This document shows, one piece after another, positions 26,398 through 40,552 of a stretch of 64,000 bases of DNA. This DNA comes from Leisingera thetidis (GTDB lineage Bacteria > Pseudomonadota > Alphaproteobacteria > Rhodobacterales > Rhodobacteraceae). The first letter of the stretch is position 1, and every line of letters begins with the position of its first letter. Below the pieces are notes generated by a model. The model did not search any database and was not told where the DNA came from. It saw only the letters and a list, made by a program, of their open reading frames with translations. The DNA is taken from contig NZ_CP109787.1 of assembly GCF_025857195.1 (NCBI RefSeq), forward strand, positions 1,801,501 through 1,865,500, in the 5' to 3' direction. The position numbers were made by a program, and so were the translations under genes.

Positions 26398-27564
26398 TCA
26401 GGGGGCCTGCTGCCGCTCAACCTCTTTCAGCCACGCCAGAATCTTTTCCCGGTTTCCGTTCAACTGCGGGGCAGGGGCGCGGGTCGCGGGATCCGGCAGG
26501 CTGCTCATCTTGATCGGGTTGCCTGCCGCGGTGAAAGCCGGGCGGCCGTCCTCCCCCAGCACATCCACCACCATGTTGCGGGCCAGGATCTGCGGGTCCT
26601 GCAGCACCTGGTCCACGGTCTGGATCGGGCCGGTTGGAATGCCTGTTTTTGTCAGCAGCGCGATCCAATGGTGCTTTTGTTTGTCCAGCGTGACAGCCTC
26701 GATCAAACGCTTCAAAAGGCGGGCATTTTCGCACCGGGCAGGGTTGGTGGCAAAGCGCGGGTCGCCGCCCAGCGGCAGCTGCAGCGCATCGCAGAGCCGG
26801 GCAAACAGCGTGTCGTTGCCTGCCGCGATCACAAACAGCCCGTCCGCTGCGTGAAAGGTTTCAAACGGGGTGATCGAGGGGTGCCGCGCGCCGGACGGCT
26901 GCGGTGCCACGCCCGTGACCGTGGTGATGGCAATGGCATGTTCCAGCAGCGCCAGCTGGCTGTCCAGCATGGCCACGTCGACAAATGTGCCTTTGCCGGA
27001 TTTCTGGACATCCAGCAGAGCGGCGAGGATCCCATGCCCCAGGAACATGCCCGCCGCGATGTCGCCGATCGAGACCCCGGCGCGCACCGGCTCGCGGTTC
27101 ATTTCGCCGGTAACCGACATCACCCCGCCGCGGGCCTGCACCACCATGTCATAAGCCGGTTGCAGGGCATCGGGGCCGGTATGGCCAAAGCCGGACACCG
27201 CACCATAGATCAGCCGGGGGTGTTTTGCGTGAAGGTCCTCCCAGCCATATCCCAGCCGCTGCATCACGCCGGGGCGATAGTTCTCCAGCAGCACATCGGC
27301 CTGCGCCAGCAGCCGCTCGAAAATGGCGCGGTCCCGCGGGGCCTTCAGGTCCAGTGCAATGCTTTCCTTGCCGTGGTTGATGGCGGCAAAATAGGCGCTT
27401 TCGTCTCCTTTGAACGGCGGAAAGGCGCGGGTGTCGTCGCCGCTGCCAGGACGTTCCACCTTGATCACCCTGGCGCCCAGATCCGACAGGATCATCGAGC
27501 AGTATGGACCTGCCAGAACATGGGTGAGGTCCAGAATGGTGATGTCATCCAAAGGGCCGGGCAT
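26398..27564 (-). CDS. Family III CoA transferase (CaiB/BaiF)
   Basis: This 388-residue protein moves CoA between carboxylic acids. It has the family opening ILDLTHVLAGPYCSMILSDLGARVIKVERPGSGDDTR, the NHGKESIALDLK block and the GVSIGDIAAGMFLGHGILAALL region that follows the catalytic aspartate, which should lie in PAYDMVVQARGG. The start at 27564 (MPGPLDD) has CAGGA eight bases upstream. The open frame continues far beyond because of low stop frequency on the antisense strand of guaB. The substrate cannot be told; no partner racemase or dehydrogenase gene is nearby. Confidence 0.9.
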   Translation of the reverse strand: MPGPLDDITILDLTHVLAGPYCSMILSDLGARVIKVERPGSGDDTRAFPPFKGDESAYFAAINHGKESIALDLKAPRDRAIFERLLAQADVLLENYRPGVMQRLGYGWEDLHAKHPRLIYGAVSGFGHTGPDALQPAYDMVVQARGGVMSVTGEMNREPVRAGVSIGDIAAGMFLGHGILAALLDVQKSGKGTFVDVAMLDSQLALLEHAIAITTVTGVAPQPSGARHPSITPFETFHAADGLFVIAAGNDTLFARLCDALQLPLGGDPRFATNPARCENARLLKRLIEAVTLDKQKHHWIALLTKTGIPTGPIQTVDQVLQDPQILARNMVVDVLGEDGRPAFTAAGNPIKMSSLPDPATRAPAPQLNGNREKILAWLKEVERQQAP

Positions 27565-27747
27565 TTCAGAATCCTGCATAATCTGCGCAGGTTTCCTGAT
27601 ACGCTCCGGAGCGCGGTCCGCCTTGACCCAGATCAGCCGCCGGGCAGAGTTTTTCTGCACTGCAGGAATTCTTATGCCGGGCCTCTTTTCCCCCGGCCGG
27701 TTCTGTGCCATAGGGTCACCGCCAAACGGGGTTATGCATGGGGATGA

Positions 27748-29199
<1,452 letters not shown>

Positions 29200-29236
29200 G
29201 AATCATGATGGCCGCGCGCATGAAAAGGGCAGGGGC

Positions 29237-30412
29237 GTGACCCCCGCCGCCCGCCTGCAGGCGGCCATCGAGATCCTCGACCTGATACTGGCAGGGGACC
29301 CTGCCGAAAAGGCGCTGACCTCCTGGGGGCGCCGCAGCCGGTTCGCCGGCTCCAAGGACCGTGCCGCCGTGCGCGACCATGTGTTCACCGCGCTGCGCTG
29401 CCTGCGTTCGCATGCGGCCATGGGCGGCGCCCGCAGCGGACGGGGGCTGATCCTGGGCGCGCTGCGCGAGGCAGGCCGGGACCCCGATGAGATGTTCAAC
29501 GGGCAAGGCCATGCGCCTGCGCCGCTGACAGACGCCGAACGTCTGCTGCCGCCGCTTCCCGAAGGCGCGGGCGCTGTGGATATCCCCGACTGGCTTTGGC
29601 CCGAATTCAGCACCAGCCTGGGACTACAGGCCGAAGCCGCCGCGCGTGCCCTGCGCAGCCGGGCGCCGGTGCATCTTCGGGTGAACACGGTGCGGGGCAC
29701 AATTGGCGCGGCACAAGAGGCTCTTGCGTCCGAGGGGATCACCACCCGGCCGCACCCGGCTGCCGCAACGGCGCTGGAAGTGATTGAAGGCGCCCGCAAG
29801 CTGCGCAATGCCGAGGCCTATCAGGACGGGCTGGTTGAGCTGCAGGATGCGGCCAGCCAGGCTGTGGTGGCGCACTTGCCGCTGGAGGATGGCATGAAGG
29901 TGCTGGACTTCTGCGCGGGCGGCGGCGGAAAAAGCCTTGCCATGGTGGCACAGGCCGGGATCCGGCTTTTCGCCCATGACGCCGACGCCAGGCGGATGAA
30001 GGACCTCCCGGCGCGGGCGGCGCGGGCGGGGGCGCCGGTTTCGGTTCTGTCCTCAGCGGACCTGGAGCGTCACGGCCCGTTTGATCTGGTTCTGTGTGAC
30101 GTGCCCTGTTCCGGTTCAGGGTCCTGGCGGCGCGCGCCTGAGGGCAAATGGCGGCTGACGGCGGACGGCCTGCAGGCGCTGCAGCAGACCCAGTCGGAGA
30201 TACTGTGCAAGGCGGCTGGCCTGACCGCCCCGGGCGGCTTCCTGGCCTATGCAACCTGCTCTATGCTGGATCGGGAAAACTCTGTTCAGGTTCAAGGCTT
30301 TATGCGCCAAAACCCGGCGTGGTCCCTGGCAGCGGAGAAAAGCTGGCAGGTGCAGGATGGCACCGATGGTTTCTATGTTGCCGTGTTGACGCGTGCGAAT
30401 GGCGGTTGTTAG
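29237..30412 (+). CDS. RsmB/NOP family rRNA cytosine-5 methyltransferase
   Basis: This 391-residue protein has the SAM-binding motif KVLDFCAGGGGKSLAMV, the motif DLVLCDVPCSGSGSWRRAPEGKW with the catalytic cysteine pair (VPCS and the ATCSML motif near the C-terminus). It belongs to the RsmB/RsmF/NOP2 class, which methylates C5 of cytosine in rRNA, and here shows an N-terminal helical domain like RsmB. The GTG start at 29237 follows AAGGGCAGGGGC. It is downstream of guaB, probably on the same transcript. The exact target base is not readable. Confidence 0.87.
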   Translation: MTPAARLQAAIEILDLILAGDPAEKALTSWGRRSRFAGSKDRAAVRDHVFTALRCLRSHAAMGGARSGRGLILGALREAGRDPDEMFNGQGHAPAPLTDAERLLPPLPEGAGAVDIPDWLWPEFSTSLGLQAEAAARALRSRAPVHLRVNTVRGTIGAAQEALASEGITTRPHPAAATALEVIEGARKLRNAEAYQDGLVELQDAASQAVVAHLPLEDGMKVLDFCAGGGGKSLAMVAQAGIRLFAHDADARRMKDLPARAARAGAPVSVLSSADLERHGPFDLVLCDVPCSGSGSWRRAPEGKWRLTADGLQALQQTQSEILCKAAGLTAPGGFLAYATCSMLDRENSVQVQGFMRQNPAWSLAAEKSWQVQDGTDGFYVAVLTRANGGC

Positions 30413-30440
30413 GGTCCACGCTGGAAAACTTAGGTGTTTC

Positions 30441-30457
30441 TTAACGTGGTTTTAACC
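30441..30457. promoter_or_regulatory. CtrA box upstream of cckA
   Basis: TTAA-N7-TTAACC (30441-30457) matches the full CtrA consensus TTAA-N7-TTAA, with the extra C often seen in half-sites. It lies about 48 bases before the chosen cckA start. CckA controls CtrA phosphorylation through ChpT, so this would close a feedback loop. The match is seen directly; binding is inference. Confidence 0.6.
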
Positions 30458-30504
30458 GAAACGGCCGCGTTATGGCGGCACCAAGCACGATCGATGGAGC
30501 CGTG

Positions 30505-32820
30505 ATGTCCGCTCGCCAAGAAACCTCCGTTCCGGAATTGCGGGTTTACGCGCCTGAGCACGCCAGGCTTGCGGCAACTTTGCTGCTGGCGCTGATGCTG
30601 ATGTCCGGCCCCTGGCTGATCCCGCTGCCGGACTGGATGAGCCGCGGCTTCATCATGGTGGGGCTGACCCTGATGGCGGTTGCGGTGCTGATGGTTGTGC
30701 AGACCCGGATGCGGCTGAATGCGCGGGCCATGGCGGCGGAACTGCTGACCGGCTTTATCGAAAAGGATGCCACGCCCAGCTTTGTCACCGACGATGACGG
30801 GGTGATCCACGCCTGCAACGGCGCCGCGGTGAAGCGGTTCCAGGATGCCAGCCGGGACACGCTGTCCGGCACGTTGCGCTCGATCCTGGCCAACCCGTCT
30901 GCGGTCCTTTACCGGCTGCAAAGCCGGGCCCGGGTCGATGGCGCCGCGCGCGAGGACATCGTCACCCGGCGCGGCCATGTGCGGCTGGCGGTGCATCAGA
31001 TGAACGGCGGCAGCTTCCTGTGGCGGGTCGAGGATATCCTCGACCGCGGCGGCAACGGCCGCGGCGCGGATGCGATGCCGGTGCCGATGATTACCGTCGG
31101 CCGTACCGGCGCCGTCCTGTTTATGAACGAGGCCGCCCGCACTCTGATCGGCGAGCGGGTGAAATCCACTGACCGCCTGTTTCCTTCGCTGCCTGTCATG
31201 CCGGGGCAGATCAACACGCTCAGCACCAAATCCGGTCCGGTTCAGGTGCTGATCAGCGAGACCAACCGCACCCAGGGCCGCAGCGAGCTGTTCCTGATGG
31301 AAGTGGACGAAAGCGGCTTTGACTCTGCCCAGGCCGGGCTGGAAGCGCTGCCGGTCCCCTTCCTCAAGGTTGCCCCGACGGGGGAAATCCTGACCACCAA
31401 CCGCATGGCGCTGCGGCTGCTGGGCGTGAAAAGCTGCGCCAGCCTGAAACTGGGCCAGCTGATGGAAGGGCTGGGCCGCCCGATGGCGGACTGGCTGCGC
31501 GATACCGCAGACGGGCTGGCACCGAACAAATCCGAATTCCTGCGCCTGTCGCGCTCGGACAAGGAGGTCTTTGTCCAGGTGACCCTGACCCGGGTGGTGG
31601 AAGAGGGCACGCCGGTCCTGATCGCCGTACTGAATGACGCGACCGAGCTGAAGACACTGGAAGCGCAGTTTGTGCAAAGCCAGAAGATGCAGGCAATCGG
31701 CCAGCTGGCCGGCGGGGTGGCGCATGACTTCAACAACCTGCTGACGGCGATTTCCGGCCATTGCGACCTGCTGCTGCTGCGCCATGACCAGGGCGACCAG
31801 GACTATGGCGACCTGATCCAGATCCATGAGAATGCCAACCGGGCGGCCTCGCTGGTCAGCCAGCTGCTGGCGTTCTCGCGCAAGCAGACCCTGCAGCCGG
31901 AAACCCTGGATGTGCGGGACACGCTGTCGGATCTGACCCATCTGCTGAACCGCCTGGTTGGCGAAAAGGTTACCCTGACCCTCAGCCACGATCCGGTGAT
32001 GAAGTCGATCCGTGCCGACAAGCGGCAGCTGGAACAGGTGCTGATGAACCTGGTGGTGAATGCGCGCGATGCGATGCCGCAGGGCGGGGAAATCCGGGTC
32101 GAGACCGAGGTCATTGCGCTGGACAAACCGCTGGAGCGTGACCGGGCCACCGTTCCCTCCGGCGATTGGGTAACGGTGAAAGTGTCGGATGAAGGCGTCG
32201 GCATTGCGCCGGACAAACTGCAGAAGGTATTTGAACCGTTCTACACCACAAAACGCACGGGCGAGGGTACCGGACTCGGTCTGTCAACGGCCTATGGGAT
32301 TATCAAGCAGACCGGCGGCTACATTTTTGTCGACTCGGTCAAAGGGCACGGAACCCAGTTCACTCTGTTTTTCCCGGTCTTTAAACAGCAGGCGGAACCG
32401 CTGGCCGCGGACAAGCCGGCAGATGCAGCCGAAAATGCTGCCGCCGCTCAGCATGGCGAGGGCGTGGTGCTGCTGGTCGAGGACGAGGCCCCGGTGCGCG
32501 CCTTTGCGTCCCGCGCCCTCAGAATGCGCGGCTACACGGTTCTGGAAGCGGAATCCGCTGAGGATGCGCTGCGGACGCTGGAAGACCCCGGCCTGACGGT
32601 GGATGTTTTTGTGACCGATGTCGTCATGCCAGGAATGGACGGTCCCAGCTGGGTGCGCGAAGCATTGAAAGAGCGTCCCGACACCCGCGTGGTCTTTGTC
32701 TCCGGCTATGCCGAAGGCGCCTTTGGCGAGGCTGATCCCGATGTGCCGAACTCGGTTTTCCTGCCCAAGCCGTTCTCTCTCAACCAGCTGACGGAAACGG
32801 TGCACGCGCAATTGCACTGA
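30505..32820 (+). CDS. cckA: Hybrid sensor histidine kinase CckA
   Basis: This 771-residue kinase has two N-terminal membrane spans ([18 protein letters not shown] and [17 protein letters not shown]) and two PAS-like domains. The HisKA box [23 protein letters not shown] has its histidine near residue 407. An HATPase domain ([55 protein letters not shown]) follows. A C-terminal receiver carries the VEDEAPVR acidic pocket and the phospho-acceptor in [10 protein letters not shown] near residue 704. CckA phosphorylates ChpT, which passes phosphate to CtrA; in Rhodobacterales the pathway controls motility and gene transfer agents rather than viability. The start at 30505 has GGAG upstream. Confidence 0.95.
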   Translation: MSARQETSVPELRVYAPEHARLAATLLLALMLMSGPWLIPLPDWMSRGFIMVGLTLMAVAVLMVVQTRMRLNARAMAAELLTGFIEKDATPSFVTDDDGVIHACNGAAVKRFQDASRDTLSGTLRSILANPSAVLYRLQSRARVDGAAREDIVTRRGHVRLAVHQMNGGSFLWRVEDILDRGGNGRGADAMPVPMITVGRTGAVLFMNEAARTLIGERVKSTDRLFPSLPVMPGQINTLSTKSGPVQVLISETNRTQGRSELFLMEVDESGFDSAQAGLEALPVPFLKVAPTGEILTTNRMALRLLGVKSCASLKLGQLMEGLGRPMADWLRDTADGLAPNKSEFLRLSRSDKEVFVQVTLTRVVEEGTPVLIAVLNDATELKTLEAQFVQSQKMQAIGQLAGGVAHDFNNLLTAISGHCDLLLLRHDQGDQDYGDLIQIHENANRAASLVSQLLAFSRKQTLQPETLDVRDTLSDLTHLLNRLVGEKVTLTLSHDPVMKSIRADKRQLEQVLMNLVVNARDAMPQGGEIRVETEVIALDKPLERDRATVPSGDWVTVKVSDEGVGIAPDKLQKVFEPFYTTKRTGEGTGLGLSTAYGIIKQTGGYIFVDSVKGHGTQFTLFFPVFKQQAEPLAADKPADAAENAAAAQHGEGVVLLVEDEAPVRAFASRALRMRGYTVLEAESAEDALRTLEDPGLTVDVFVTDVVMPGMDGPSWVREALKERPDTRVVFVSGYAEGAFGEADPDVPNSVFLPKPFSLNQLTETVHAQLH

Positions 32821-32839
32821 CACGGACGAATTGCAGCAG

Positions 32840-32867
32840 GGAAAGCCGCCGGAACCGGCGGCTTTCC
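32840..32867. terminator. Strong hairpin between cckA and the sulfotransferase gene
   Basis: GGAAAGCCGCCGG (32840-32852) and its exact complement (32855-32867) form a 13-bp stem with a two-base centre. It lies between convergent gene ends and could serve both, but no T run follows on either side. Confidence 0.5.
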
Positions 32868-32871
32868 GCGT

Positions 32872-33471
32872 TCATAAGGCTGGAATGGACTCGTAAAGTT
32901 CGAATTCAGCCGCGCGCTTGCGCCGTAGATGGCACGCTGCATCCGGGCTTGGCGCCAGACTTGCCCGAGGGCTGACATTCAGCCGCTCAAGCCGGATATC
33001 CATCTCCAGGCGCTGTTCCAGGAAACGCCTTAAAGCGTCCTGATCTTCATAGCGAAACAGATGGTTGACCTTGCAGCCGTTTGGTTGTGCTTCCAGGAAC
33101 TTCGCCTGGCTGCCCACATTGGCAAAGGCAGGCGGCTTGCCCTTGCAGTAGGCATGCAGAAAATCATCGAAGCTGACACCCTTGGTTGAGTTGGGTTTGC
33201 CGTCCAGAAGGGGCCGCTGCCGGTACCTGTACCAGCTGCCAAGCCAGCTGACAGGTTCGCGCATTACCGCCACGACCTCCAGTTCGGCACCGCACACCTT
33301 TTCGAACATCGGGCGTATCCAGCGGTTGTAGCGGTAAACCGGCGCATGTTTCAGTTCCGGCGGGTCTGACATCACCAGATCCGCGCGGTTGCGCAATGCG
33401 GCCTGAAACGCGGTGGTGCCGGTTTTGGGAACGGAGAGAAGCGCCAGCCGTTCCTTGAAAAATATCATCAT
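32872..33471 (-). CDS. Sulfotransferase-family protein
   Basis: This protein of about 199 residues carries the 5'-phosphosulfate loop RLALLSVPKTGTTAFQAALR and the 3'-phosphate motif VVAVMREPVSWLGSWYRYR, the two binding motifs for PAPS in sulfotransferases. The substrate, perhaps an exopolysaccharide or small metabolite, is unknown. Start codons at 33471 or 33468 put the P-loop about 13 residues in, as is common; the open frame begins at 33531 but lacks a ribosome site. It is convergent with cckA and divergent from recA. Confidence 0.75.
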   Translation of the reverse strand: MMIFFKERLALLSVPKTGTTAFQAALRNRADLVMSDPPELKHAPVYRYNRWIRPMFEKVCGAELEVVAVMREPVSWLGSWYRYRQRPLLDGKPNSTKGVSFDDFLHAYCKGKPPAFANVGSQAKFLEAQPNGCKVNHLFRYEDQDALRRFLEQRLEMDIRLERLNVSPRASLAPSPDAACHLRRKRAAEFELYESIPAL

Positions 33472-33506
33472 TCCGTTAACTGCCCGGTAAAATTTCTTGC
33501 TGTCGG

Positions 33507-33514
33507 TTAACCAT
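33507..33514 (+). promoter_or_regulatory. CtrA half-site-like TTAACCAT
   Basis: TTAACCAT lies in the divergent region between the sulfotransferase gene and recA, with further TTAA at 33476 and 33525. TTAACCAT is a known CtrA half-site form in Caulobacter. Spacing to the other TTAA copies does not match a full box, so the support is modest. Confidence 0.25.
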
Positions 33515-33592
33515 AAACCCTTCTTTAACATCCGTGCCGTGAGGTGGGTACACCAGTTTTCTGTTGCAATGTTCTCTTTTTGATCTCATAAG

Positions 33593-33607
33593 GAACAAGA
33601 GGTGAAC
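33593..33607. promoter_or_regulatory. LexA (SOS) box of recA
   Basis: GAAC-AAGAGGT-GAAC (33593-33607) is the reverse complement form of the alphaproteobacterial LexA consensus GTTC-N7-GTTC. It lies 57 bases before the recA start, just downstream of a candidate promoter (TTGCAA at 33564, TCATAA at 33586). This places recA under SOS control, as expected. Confidence 0.85.
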
Positions 33608-33663
33608 AAAGCAGTGATTGCCGCACGCCCCGGTGTGTGACACATAGAGAGGGACAAGGGACT

Positions 33664-34731
33664 ATGGCGGATCTTTTGACCATGAAAAATAAAGTAAGCG
33701 GTGACAAGCAAAAGGCGCTCGACAGCGCGCTTGCTCAGATTGAGCGGCAGTTCGGCAAGGGCTCCATCATGAAACTCGGCGATGGCACCGCGCTGCAGGA
33801 GATCGAGGCCAGTTCGACCGGCTCCTTGGGCCTGGACATTGCGCTGGGGATCGGCGGCCTGCCGATGGGGCGGATCATTGAAATCTACGGCCCGGAAAGC
33901 TCCGGCAAGACCACGCTGACACTGCATTGCATTGCGGAACAGCAGAAAAAGGGCGGCGTCTGCGCCTTTGTCGATGCGGAGCACGCGCTGGACCCGCAGT
34001 ATGCGGCCAAGCTGGGCGTCGACCTGGACGAGCTGCTGATCTCGCAGCCCGACACCGGTGAACAGGCGCTGGAAATCACCGATACGCTGGTACGTTCGGG
34101 TGCCGTGAACATGGTGATCGTCGACTCTGTGGCGGCGCTGACGCCGAAATCGGAGCTTGAGGGCGACATGGGCGACAGCAGTGTCGGTGTGCAGGCCCGG
34201 TTGATGAGTCAGGCGATGCGCAAGCTGACCGGCTCCATCAGCCGTTCCAAATGCATGGTGATCTTCATCAACCAGATCCGTATGAAGATCGGCGTGATGT
34301 TCGGCTCCCCCGAAACCACCACCGGCGGCAATGCGCTGAAGTTCTACTCCTCCGTCCGGCTGGATATCCGCCGCATCGGCGCGATCAAGGACCGGGATGA
34401 AGTGGTGGGCAACGCGACACGCGTCAAGGTGGTGAAGAACAAGGTCGCGCCGCCGTTCAAGCAGGTGGAATTCGACATCATGTATGGCGAAGGTATTTCC
34501 AAAATGGGTGAGCTTTTGGACCTGGGCGTGGCGGCGGGTGTCGTCAACAAGTCCGGGGCCTGGTTCTCTTACGGGGATGAACGGATCGGCCAGGGGCGGG
34601 AAAACGCCAAGACATTCCTGCGCGAAAACCCGTCGATTGCGTTTGACATCGAGGATAAGATCCGGGCTTCCCACGGGCTGGAATTCGAACGTCCGGATCT
34701 GGACGATGCGGATGATATTCTTGAGGCCTAA
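33664..34731 (+). CDS. recA: Recombinase RecA
   Basis: This 355-residue ATPase forms the filament for homologous recombination and stimulates LexA self-cleavage. Walker A GPESSGKT spans residues 76-83, Walker B is in [11 protein letters not shown], and the DNA-binding loops lie in [15 protein letters not shown] and [21 protein letters not shown]. The start at 33664 follows AAGGGACT; the open frame begins at 33637 but without a ribosome site. The acidic C-terminal tail (DDADDILEA) is typical. Confidence 0.98.
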   Translation: MADLLTMKNKVSGDKQKALDSALAQIERQFGKGSIMKLGDGTALQEIEASSTGSLGLDIALGIGGLPMGRIIEIYGPESSGKTTLTLHCIAEQQKKGGVCAFVDAEHALDPQYAAKLGVDLDELLISQPDTGEQALEITDTLVRSGAVNMVIVDSVAALTPKSELEGDMGDSSVGVQARLMSQAMRKLTGSISRSKCMVIFINQIRMKIGVMFGSPETTTGGNALKFYSSVRLDIRRIGAIKDRDEVVGNATRVKVVKNKVAPPFKQVEFDIMYGEGISKMGELLDLGVAAGVVNKSGAWFSYGDERIGQGRENAKTFLRENPSIAFDIEDKIRASHGLEFERPDLDDADDILEA

Positions 34732-34888
34732 GCGCCGGGTCGTCTGATCAAAACCTGCGGATACGGGGGCGTGGCGGATGCTGCGCCCTTTTTCCTTGGC
34801 GCACGCCGCTTCCCGCTGTGGACAGTGCGCAGGCTGACGGTTAAACCTGCCCGGAACGCTTGTTTTAAGCCCGCAAGAGATCCCGCAT

Positions 34889-37536
<2,648 letters not shown>

Positions 37537-37540
<4 letters not shown>

Positions 37541-37552
37541 CCATTTGGTCAA
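37537..37552. promoter_or_regulatory. Operator-like palindrome 1 of 2 before the DUF1330 gene
   Basis: TTGACCATTTGGTCAA is a perfect 7-bp inverted repeat with a two-base centre; its core is GACC-N4-GGTC. It overlaps the alaS stop codon. TetR-type repressors often use such sites. A second GACC-N4-GGTC lies 36 bases further on. Confidence 0.45.
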
Positions 37553-37571
37553 AAAATGCTTGGTCTTTCCG

Positions 37572-37589
37572 GCAGACCGCCTGGTCTGC
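37572..37589. promoter_or_regulatory. Operator-like palindrome 2 of 2 before the DUF1330 gene
   Basis: GCAGACC and GGTCTGC (37572-37589) form a perfect repeat around GCCT, with core GACC-N4-GGTC identical to the first site. It ends 29 bases before the DUF1330 start. Another half-site GGTC lies between the two at 37562. Confidence 0.45.
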
Positions 37590-37618
37590 TGGAAACACAA
37601 TAACTCTGGGAGGCTCCG

Positions 37619-37906
37619 ATGCCCGCACTCTGGATTGCACATGTGACCGTCACCGACGCCGAGGCCTATGGCAAATATGCCGAACTGGCCGGTCCGGCCA
37701 TCGCCAAGCATGGCGGGGAGTTCATCGCCCGCGGCGGCCGGTTTGTACAGCTGGAGGGCAAGGAGCGGCCGCGCAATGTAGTGGCCCGTTTTCCCAGCGT
37801 TGAGGCTGCTGTCGATTGCTATCACAGCCCGGAATACCAGGAAGCGCTTGACCATGCGCGCGGCGCCTCAGAGCGTGAGCTGATGGTGGTGGAGACCAGC
37901 GAGTAG
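37619..37906 (+). CDS. DUF1330 domain protein
   Basis: This 95-residue protein has the DUF1330 pattern: LWIAHVTVTDAEAYGKYAELAGPAIAKHGGEFIARGG, then ARFPSVEAAVDCYHSPEYQEAL. The family has the dimeric alpha-beta barrel (ferredoxin-like) fold, and members are often induced by stress; function is unknown. The ATG follows GGGAGG. It is flanked upstream by two matching palindromes and downstream by a terminator, so it is likely a separately regulated single-gene unit. Confidence 0.88.
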   Translation: MPALWIAHVTVTDAEAYGKYAELAGPAIAKHGGEFIARGGRFVQLEGKERPRNVVARFPSVEAAVDCYHSPEYQEALDHARGASERELMVVETSE

Positions 37907-37961
37907 GGCGCTGCGTATCGGGCGGCGCCCTAGCCGCCCGCGTGTTTCAGGTAAGATGAGG

Positions 37962-37986
37962 GGCGCCGCAGGGCGCCTTTCTTTTT
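37962..37986 (+). terminator. Terminator of the DUF1330 gene
   Basis: GGCGCC (37962-37967) and GGCGCC (37972-37977) form a stem around GCAG, followed by TTTCTTTTT. It lies 55 bases after the stop. Confidence 0.7.
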
Positions 37987-38021
37987 GCGGCGCCGGTTCG
38001 TGGGGCTGCGGCGGGCCATGA

Positions 38022-38045
38022 AAAAGGCGCCCGGAGGCGCCTTTT
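38022..38045. terminator. Bidirectional terminator at the typA end
   Basis: AAAAGGCGCC (38022-38031) and GGCGCCTTTT (38036-38045) form a perfect stem with loop CGGA, ending in T on both strands. It lies six bases beyond the typA stop and can serve typA leftward and catch read-through from the right-going DUF1330 unit. Confidence 0.8.
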
Positions 38046-38050
38046 CGAGA

Positions 38051-39871
38051 TCAGCTTGCAGCCTTGGACATCCGCTTGCGCTCATGCGGGTCCAGATAAC
38101 GCTTGCGAAGGCGCACGTTGTTCGGTGTCACCTCGACCAGTTCGTCATCGTTGATATAGGCGATGGCCTCTTCCAGAGACAGCGTCATCGGGGTGGTCAG
38201 GCGGACCGCATCGTCGGTGCCGGAGGCCCGCACGTTGGTCAGCTTCTTGCCCTTCAGCGGGTTCACTTCCAGGTCGTTGTCGCGCGAGTGCTCACCGATG
38301 ATCATGCCGGTGTAAATCTCGGCCTGGGCGCCGATCATCATCTTGCCGCGCTCTTCCAGGTTCCACAGGGCATAAGCCACGGACTGGCCGTTCTCCATCG
38401 AGATCAGCACGCCGGCACGGCGGCCGGGGATGGAACCCTTGTGCGGCGCCCAGCCGTGGAACACGCGGTTCAGCACGCCGGTGCCGCGGGTGTCGGTCAG
38501 GAACTCGCCGTGATAGCCGATCAGGCCGCGCGAGGGAACATGCGCGATGATACGGGTCTTGCCGGCGCCTGCCGGTTTCATCTCGACCAGTTCCCCCTTG
38601 CGGGTGCCGGTCAGCTTTTCGATCACCGCGCCGGAGTATTCGTCATCAACATCGATGGTGGCTTCTTCGATGGGTTCCATGCGGACGCCATCGACCTCCT
38701 TCATGATCACCTGCGGGCGGGAGATTGACAGCTCGAAGCCTTCGCGGCGCATGTTTTCGATCAGAACGCCCATCTGCAGTTCGCCGCGGCCGGAGACTTC
38801 AAAAGCCTCGCCGCCGGGGGTGTCCTGGATTTTGATGGCGACGTTGCTTTCGGCCTCTTTCATCAGCCGGTCGCGGATGACGCGTGACTGTACCTTCTTG
38901 CCGTCACGGCCGGCCAGCGGGCTGTCGTTGATGCCAAAGGTTACGGTAATGGTCGGCGGGTCGATCGGCTGGGCGTCCAGCGGCTCATCCACGGCCAGCG
39001 CACAGATGGTATCGGCCACAGTCGCCTTGGACATGCCGGCGATGGAGACGATGTCGCCTGCCTGCGCTTCCTCGATGTCCTGCTGGGCCAGACCGCGGAA
39101 GGCTTGGATGCGTGTGACGCGGAACTGTTCGATTTTTTGGCCGATGCGGGTCAGCGCTTGCACGGTGGCGCCAACCTTCAGCTTGCCGGATTCGACCCGG
39201 CCGGTCAGGAGGCGGCCCACAAAGGGGTCGCTCCCGAGGGTGGTGGCCAGCATCCGGAAGTCTTCGCCCTGGCGCTTGATCTGTTTCGGCTTGGGCACGT
39301 GGTTGACGATCAGGTTGAACAGCGCGTGCAGGTCCTTGCGGGGACCGTCCAGTTCGGCGTCGGCCCAGCCGGAGCGGCCGGAGGCGTACATGTGCGGGAA
39401 ATCCAGCTGGTCCTCGTTGGCCTCGAGCGATGCAAACAGGTCAAAGCATTCGTCCAGCGCCCGGTCGGGTTCTGCGTCCGGCTTGTCGACCTTGTTCAGC
39501 ACCACGATCGGGCGCAGGCCCAGGGCCAGCGCCTTGGAGGTCACGAATTTGGTCTGCGGCATCGGGCCTTCGGCGGCGTCCACCAGCAGCACCACGCCAT
39601 CGACCATCGACAGGATCCGCTCCACCTCGCCGCCAAAGTCGGCGTGGCCGGGAGTGTCGACGATGTTGATCCGGGTGCCGTTCCACTCGACCGAGGTCGG
39701 CTTGGCAAAAATGGTGATGCCGCGCTCGCGCTCCAGGTCGTTGCTGTCCATGGCGCGTTCCGCCACAGCCTGGTTTTCGCGGAAGGCGCCGGATTGTTTC
39801 AGCAGCTCGTCGACCAGTGTGGTTTTGCCGTGGTCAACGTGAGCAATGATCGCAATGTTGCGCAAGTCCAT
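38051..39871 (-). CDS. typA: Ribosome-associated GTPase TypA/BipA
   Basis: This 606-residue translational GTPase helps assembly of the large ribosomal subunit and stress responses. Its G motifs are [10 protein letters not shown] (residues 10-19), [16 protein letters not shown] and [13 protein letters not shown]. The later EF-G-like domains and the C-terminal BipA-specific part (DPHERKR near the end) are intact. The start follows a weak ribosome site. It is transcribed on its own, ending at the terminator at 38022-38045. Confidence 0.97.
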   Translation of the reverse strand: MDLRNIAIIAHVDHGKTTLVDELLKQSGAFRENQAVAERAMDSNDLERERGITIFAKPTSVEWNGTRINIVDTPGHADFGGEVERILSMVDGVVLLVDAAEGPMPQTKFVTSKALALGLRPIVVLNKVDKPDAEPDRALDECFDLFASLEANEDQLDFPHMYASGRSGWADAELDGPRKDLHALFNLIVNHVPKPKQIKRQGEDFRMLATTLGSDPFVGRLLTGRVESGKLKVGATVQALTRIGQKIEQFRVTRIQAFRGLAQQDIEEAQAGDIVSIAGMSKATVADTICALAVDEPLDAQPIDPPTITVTFGINDSPLAGRDGKKVQSRVIRDRLMKEAESNVAIKIQDTPGGEAFEVSGRGELQMGVLIENMRREGFELSISRPQVIMKEVDGVRMEPIEEATIDVDDEYSGAVIEKLTGTRKGELVEMKPAGAGKTRIIAHVPSRGLIGYHGEFLTDTRGTGVLNRVFHGWAPHKGSIPGRRAGVLISMENGQSVAYALWNLEERGKMMIGAQAEIYTGMIIGEHSRDNDLEVNPLKGKKLTNVRASGTDDAVRLTTPMTLSLEEAIAYINDDELVEVTPNNVRLRKRYLDPHERKRMSKAAS

Positions 39872-39965
39872 GACGTGTGCCTTTGTAAGGAAGTTGGGCC
39901 GCGCATAGCCCGATCCCGGTGCAAAGGCCAGAGGAAAACCGTCCTGAGCCGCTTTCTATGGCGGA

Positions 39966-40301
39966 TCAGTGGCCCGAGCTTTTCGAAAACACATGGATGA
40001 TGACGATGCCTGACATGATCAGCAGCATTCCAATGACCGCAGGCAAATCGAGCTTTTGGCCGAAGACGAAGAACGCAATCACCGCAATCAGCAGAATGCC
40101 GAGACCTGACCAGATGGCATAGACGATGCCCACCGGCATGAACTTGAGCGTTAGCCCCATCATGTAGAAGGAAAACGCATAAGCGACCAGCACGATCAGA
40201 GATGGCCCGAGACGGGAAAACTGCTGGCTGGCCTGCAAGGCGGTGGTGCCGATGGTTTCCGCCGCCACGGCAATGATCAGGTAGAAGTAATGTACAGGCA
40301 T
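39966..40301 (-). CDS. Small multidrug resistance (SMR) family transporter
   Basis: This 111-residue protein has four membrane spans and the SMR signature with the membrane glutamate in AVAAETIGTTALQASQQF, plus GIVYAIWSGLGILLIAVIAF in the third span. SMR dimers exchange protons for cationic drugs, guanidinium or polyamines; the sequence resembles EmrE/QacE types. The start at 40301 is chosen because GGAGG lies six bases before it; an ATG three bases earlier is too close. It stands alone between typA and the amidotransferase gene. Confidence 0.9.
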   Translation of the reverse strand: MPVHYFYLIIAVAAETIGTTALQASQQFSRLGPSLIVLVAYAFSFYMMGLTLKFMPVGIVYAIWSGLGILLIAVIAFFVFGQKLDLPAVIGMLLIMSGIVIIHVFSKSSGH

Positions 40302-40552
40302 CATCGCCTCCGTTTTGCGCGCTCCGCTTCGCCCGCCGGGCCTCTGTCTGTTCCGGGTACCGCATCCGGTGCGCCGGAGGAAGTCCCGATGCGTCGCTGG
40401 TTGCCGGTTTTCCGCCCGCCGCTTCAATGAACAGATGATTGTGCGCGGAAACACTGGACTGAAAATTGGGAACTTCTTAGAGGATTGTTCCGATAATTCT
40501 GAGCAGTCGGAAACACTGATCTGATTCCTGAATAAGAGCGAGGGGCTGACAT

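Noticed and set aside
33571..33584. A second LexA-type site GTTC-N7-GATC before recA
   Set aside because: The second half is GATC, not GTTC; the perfect site at 33593-33607 is enough.
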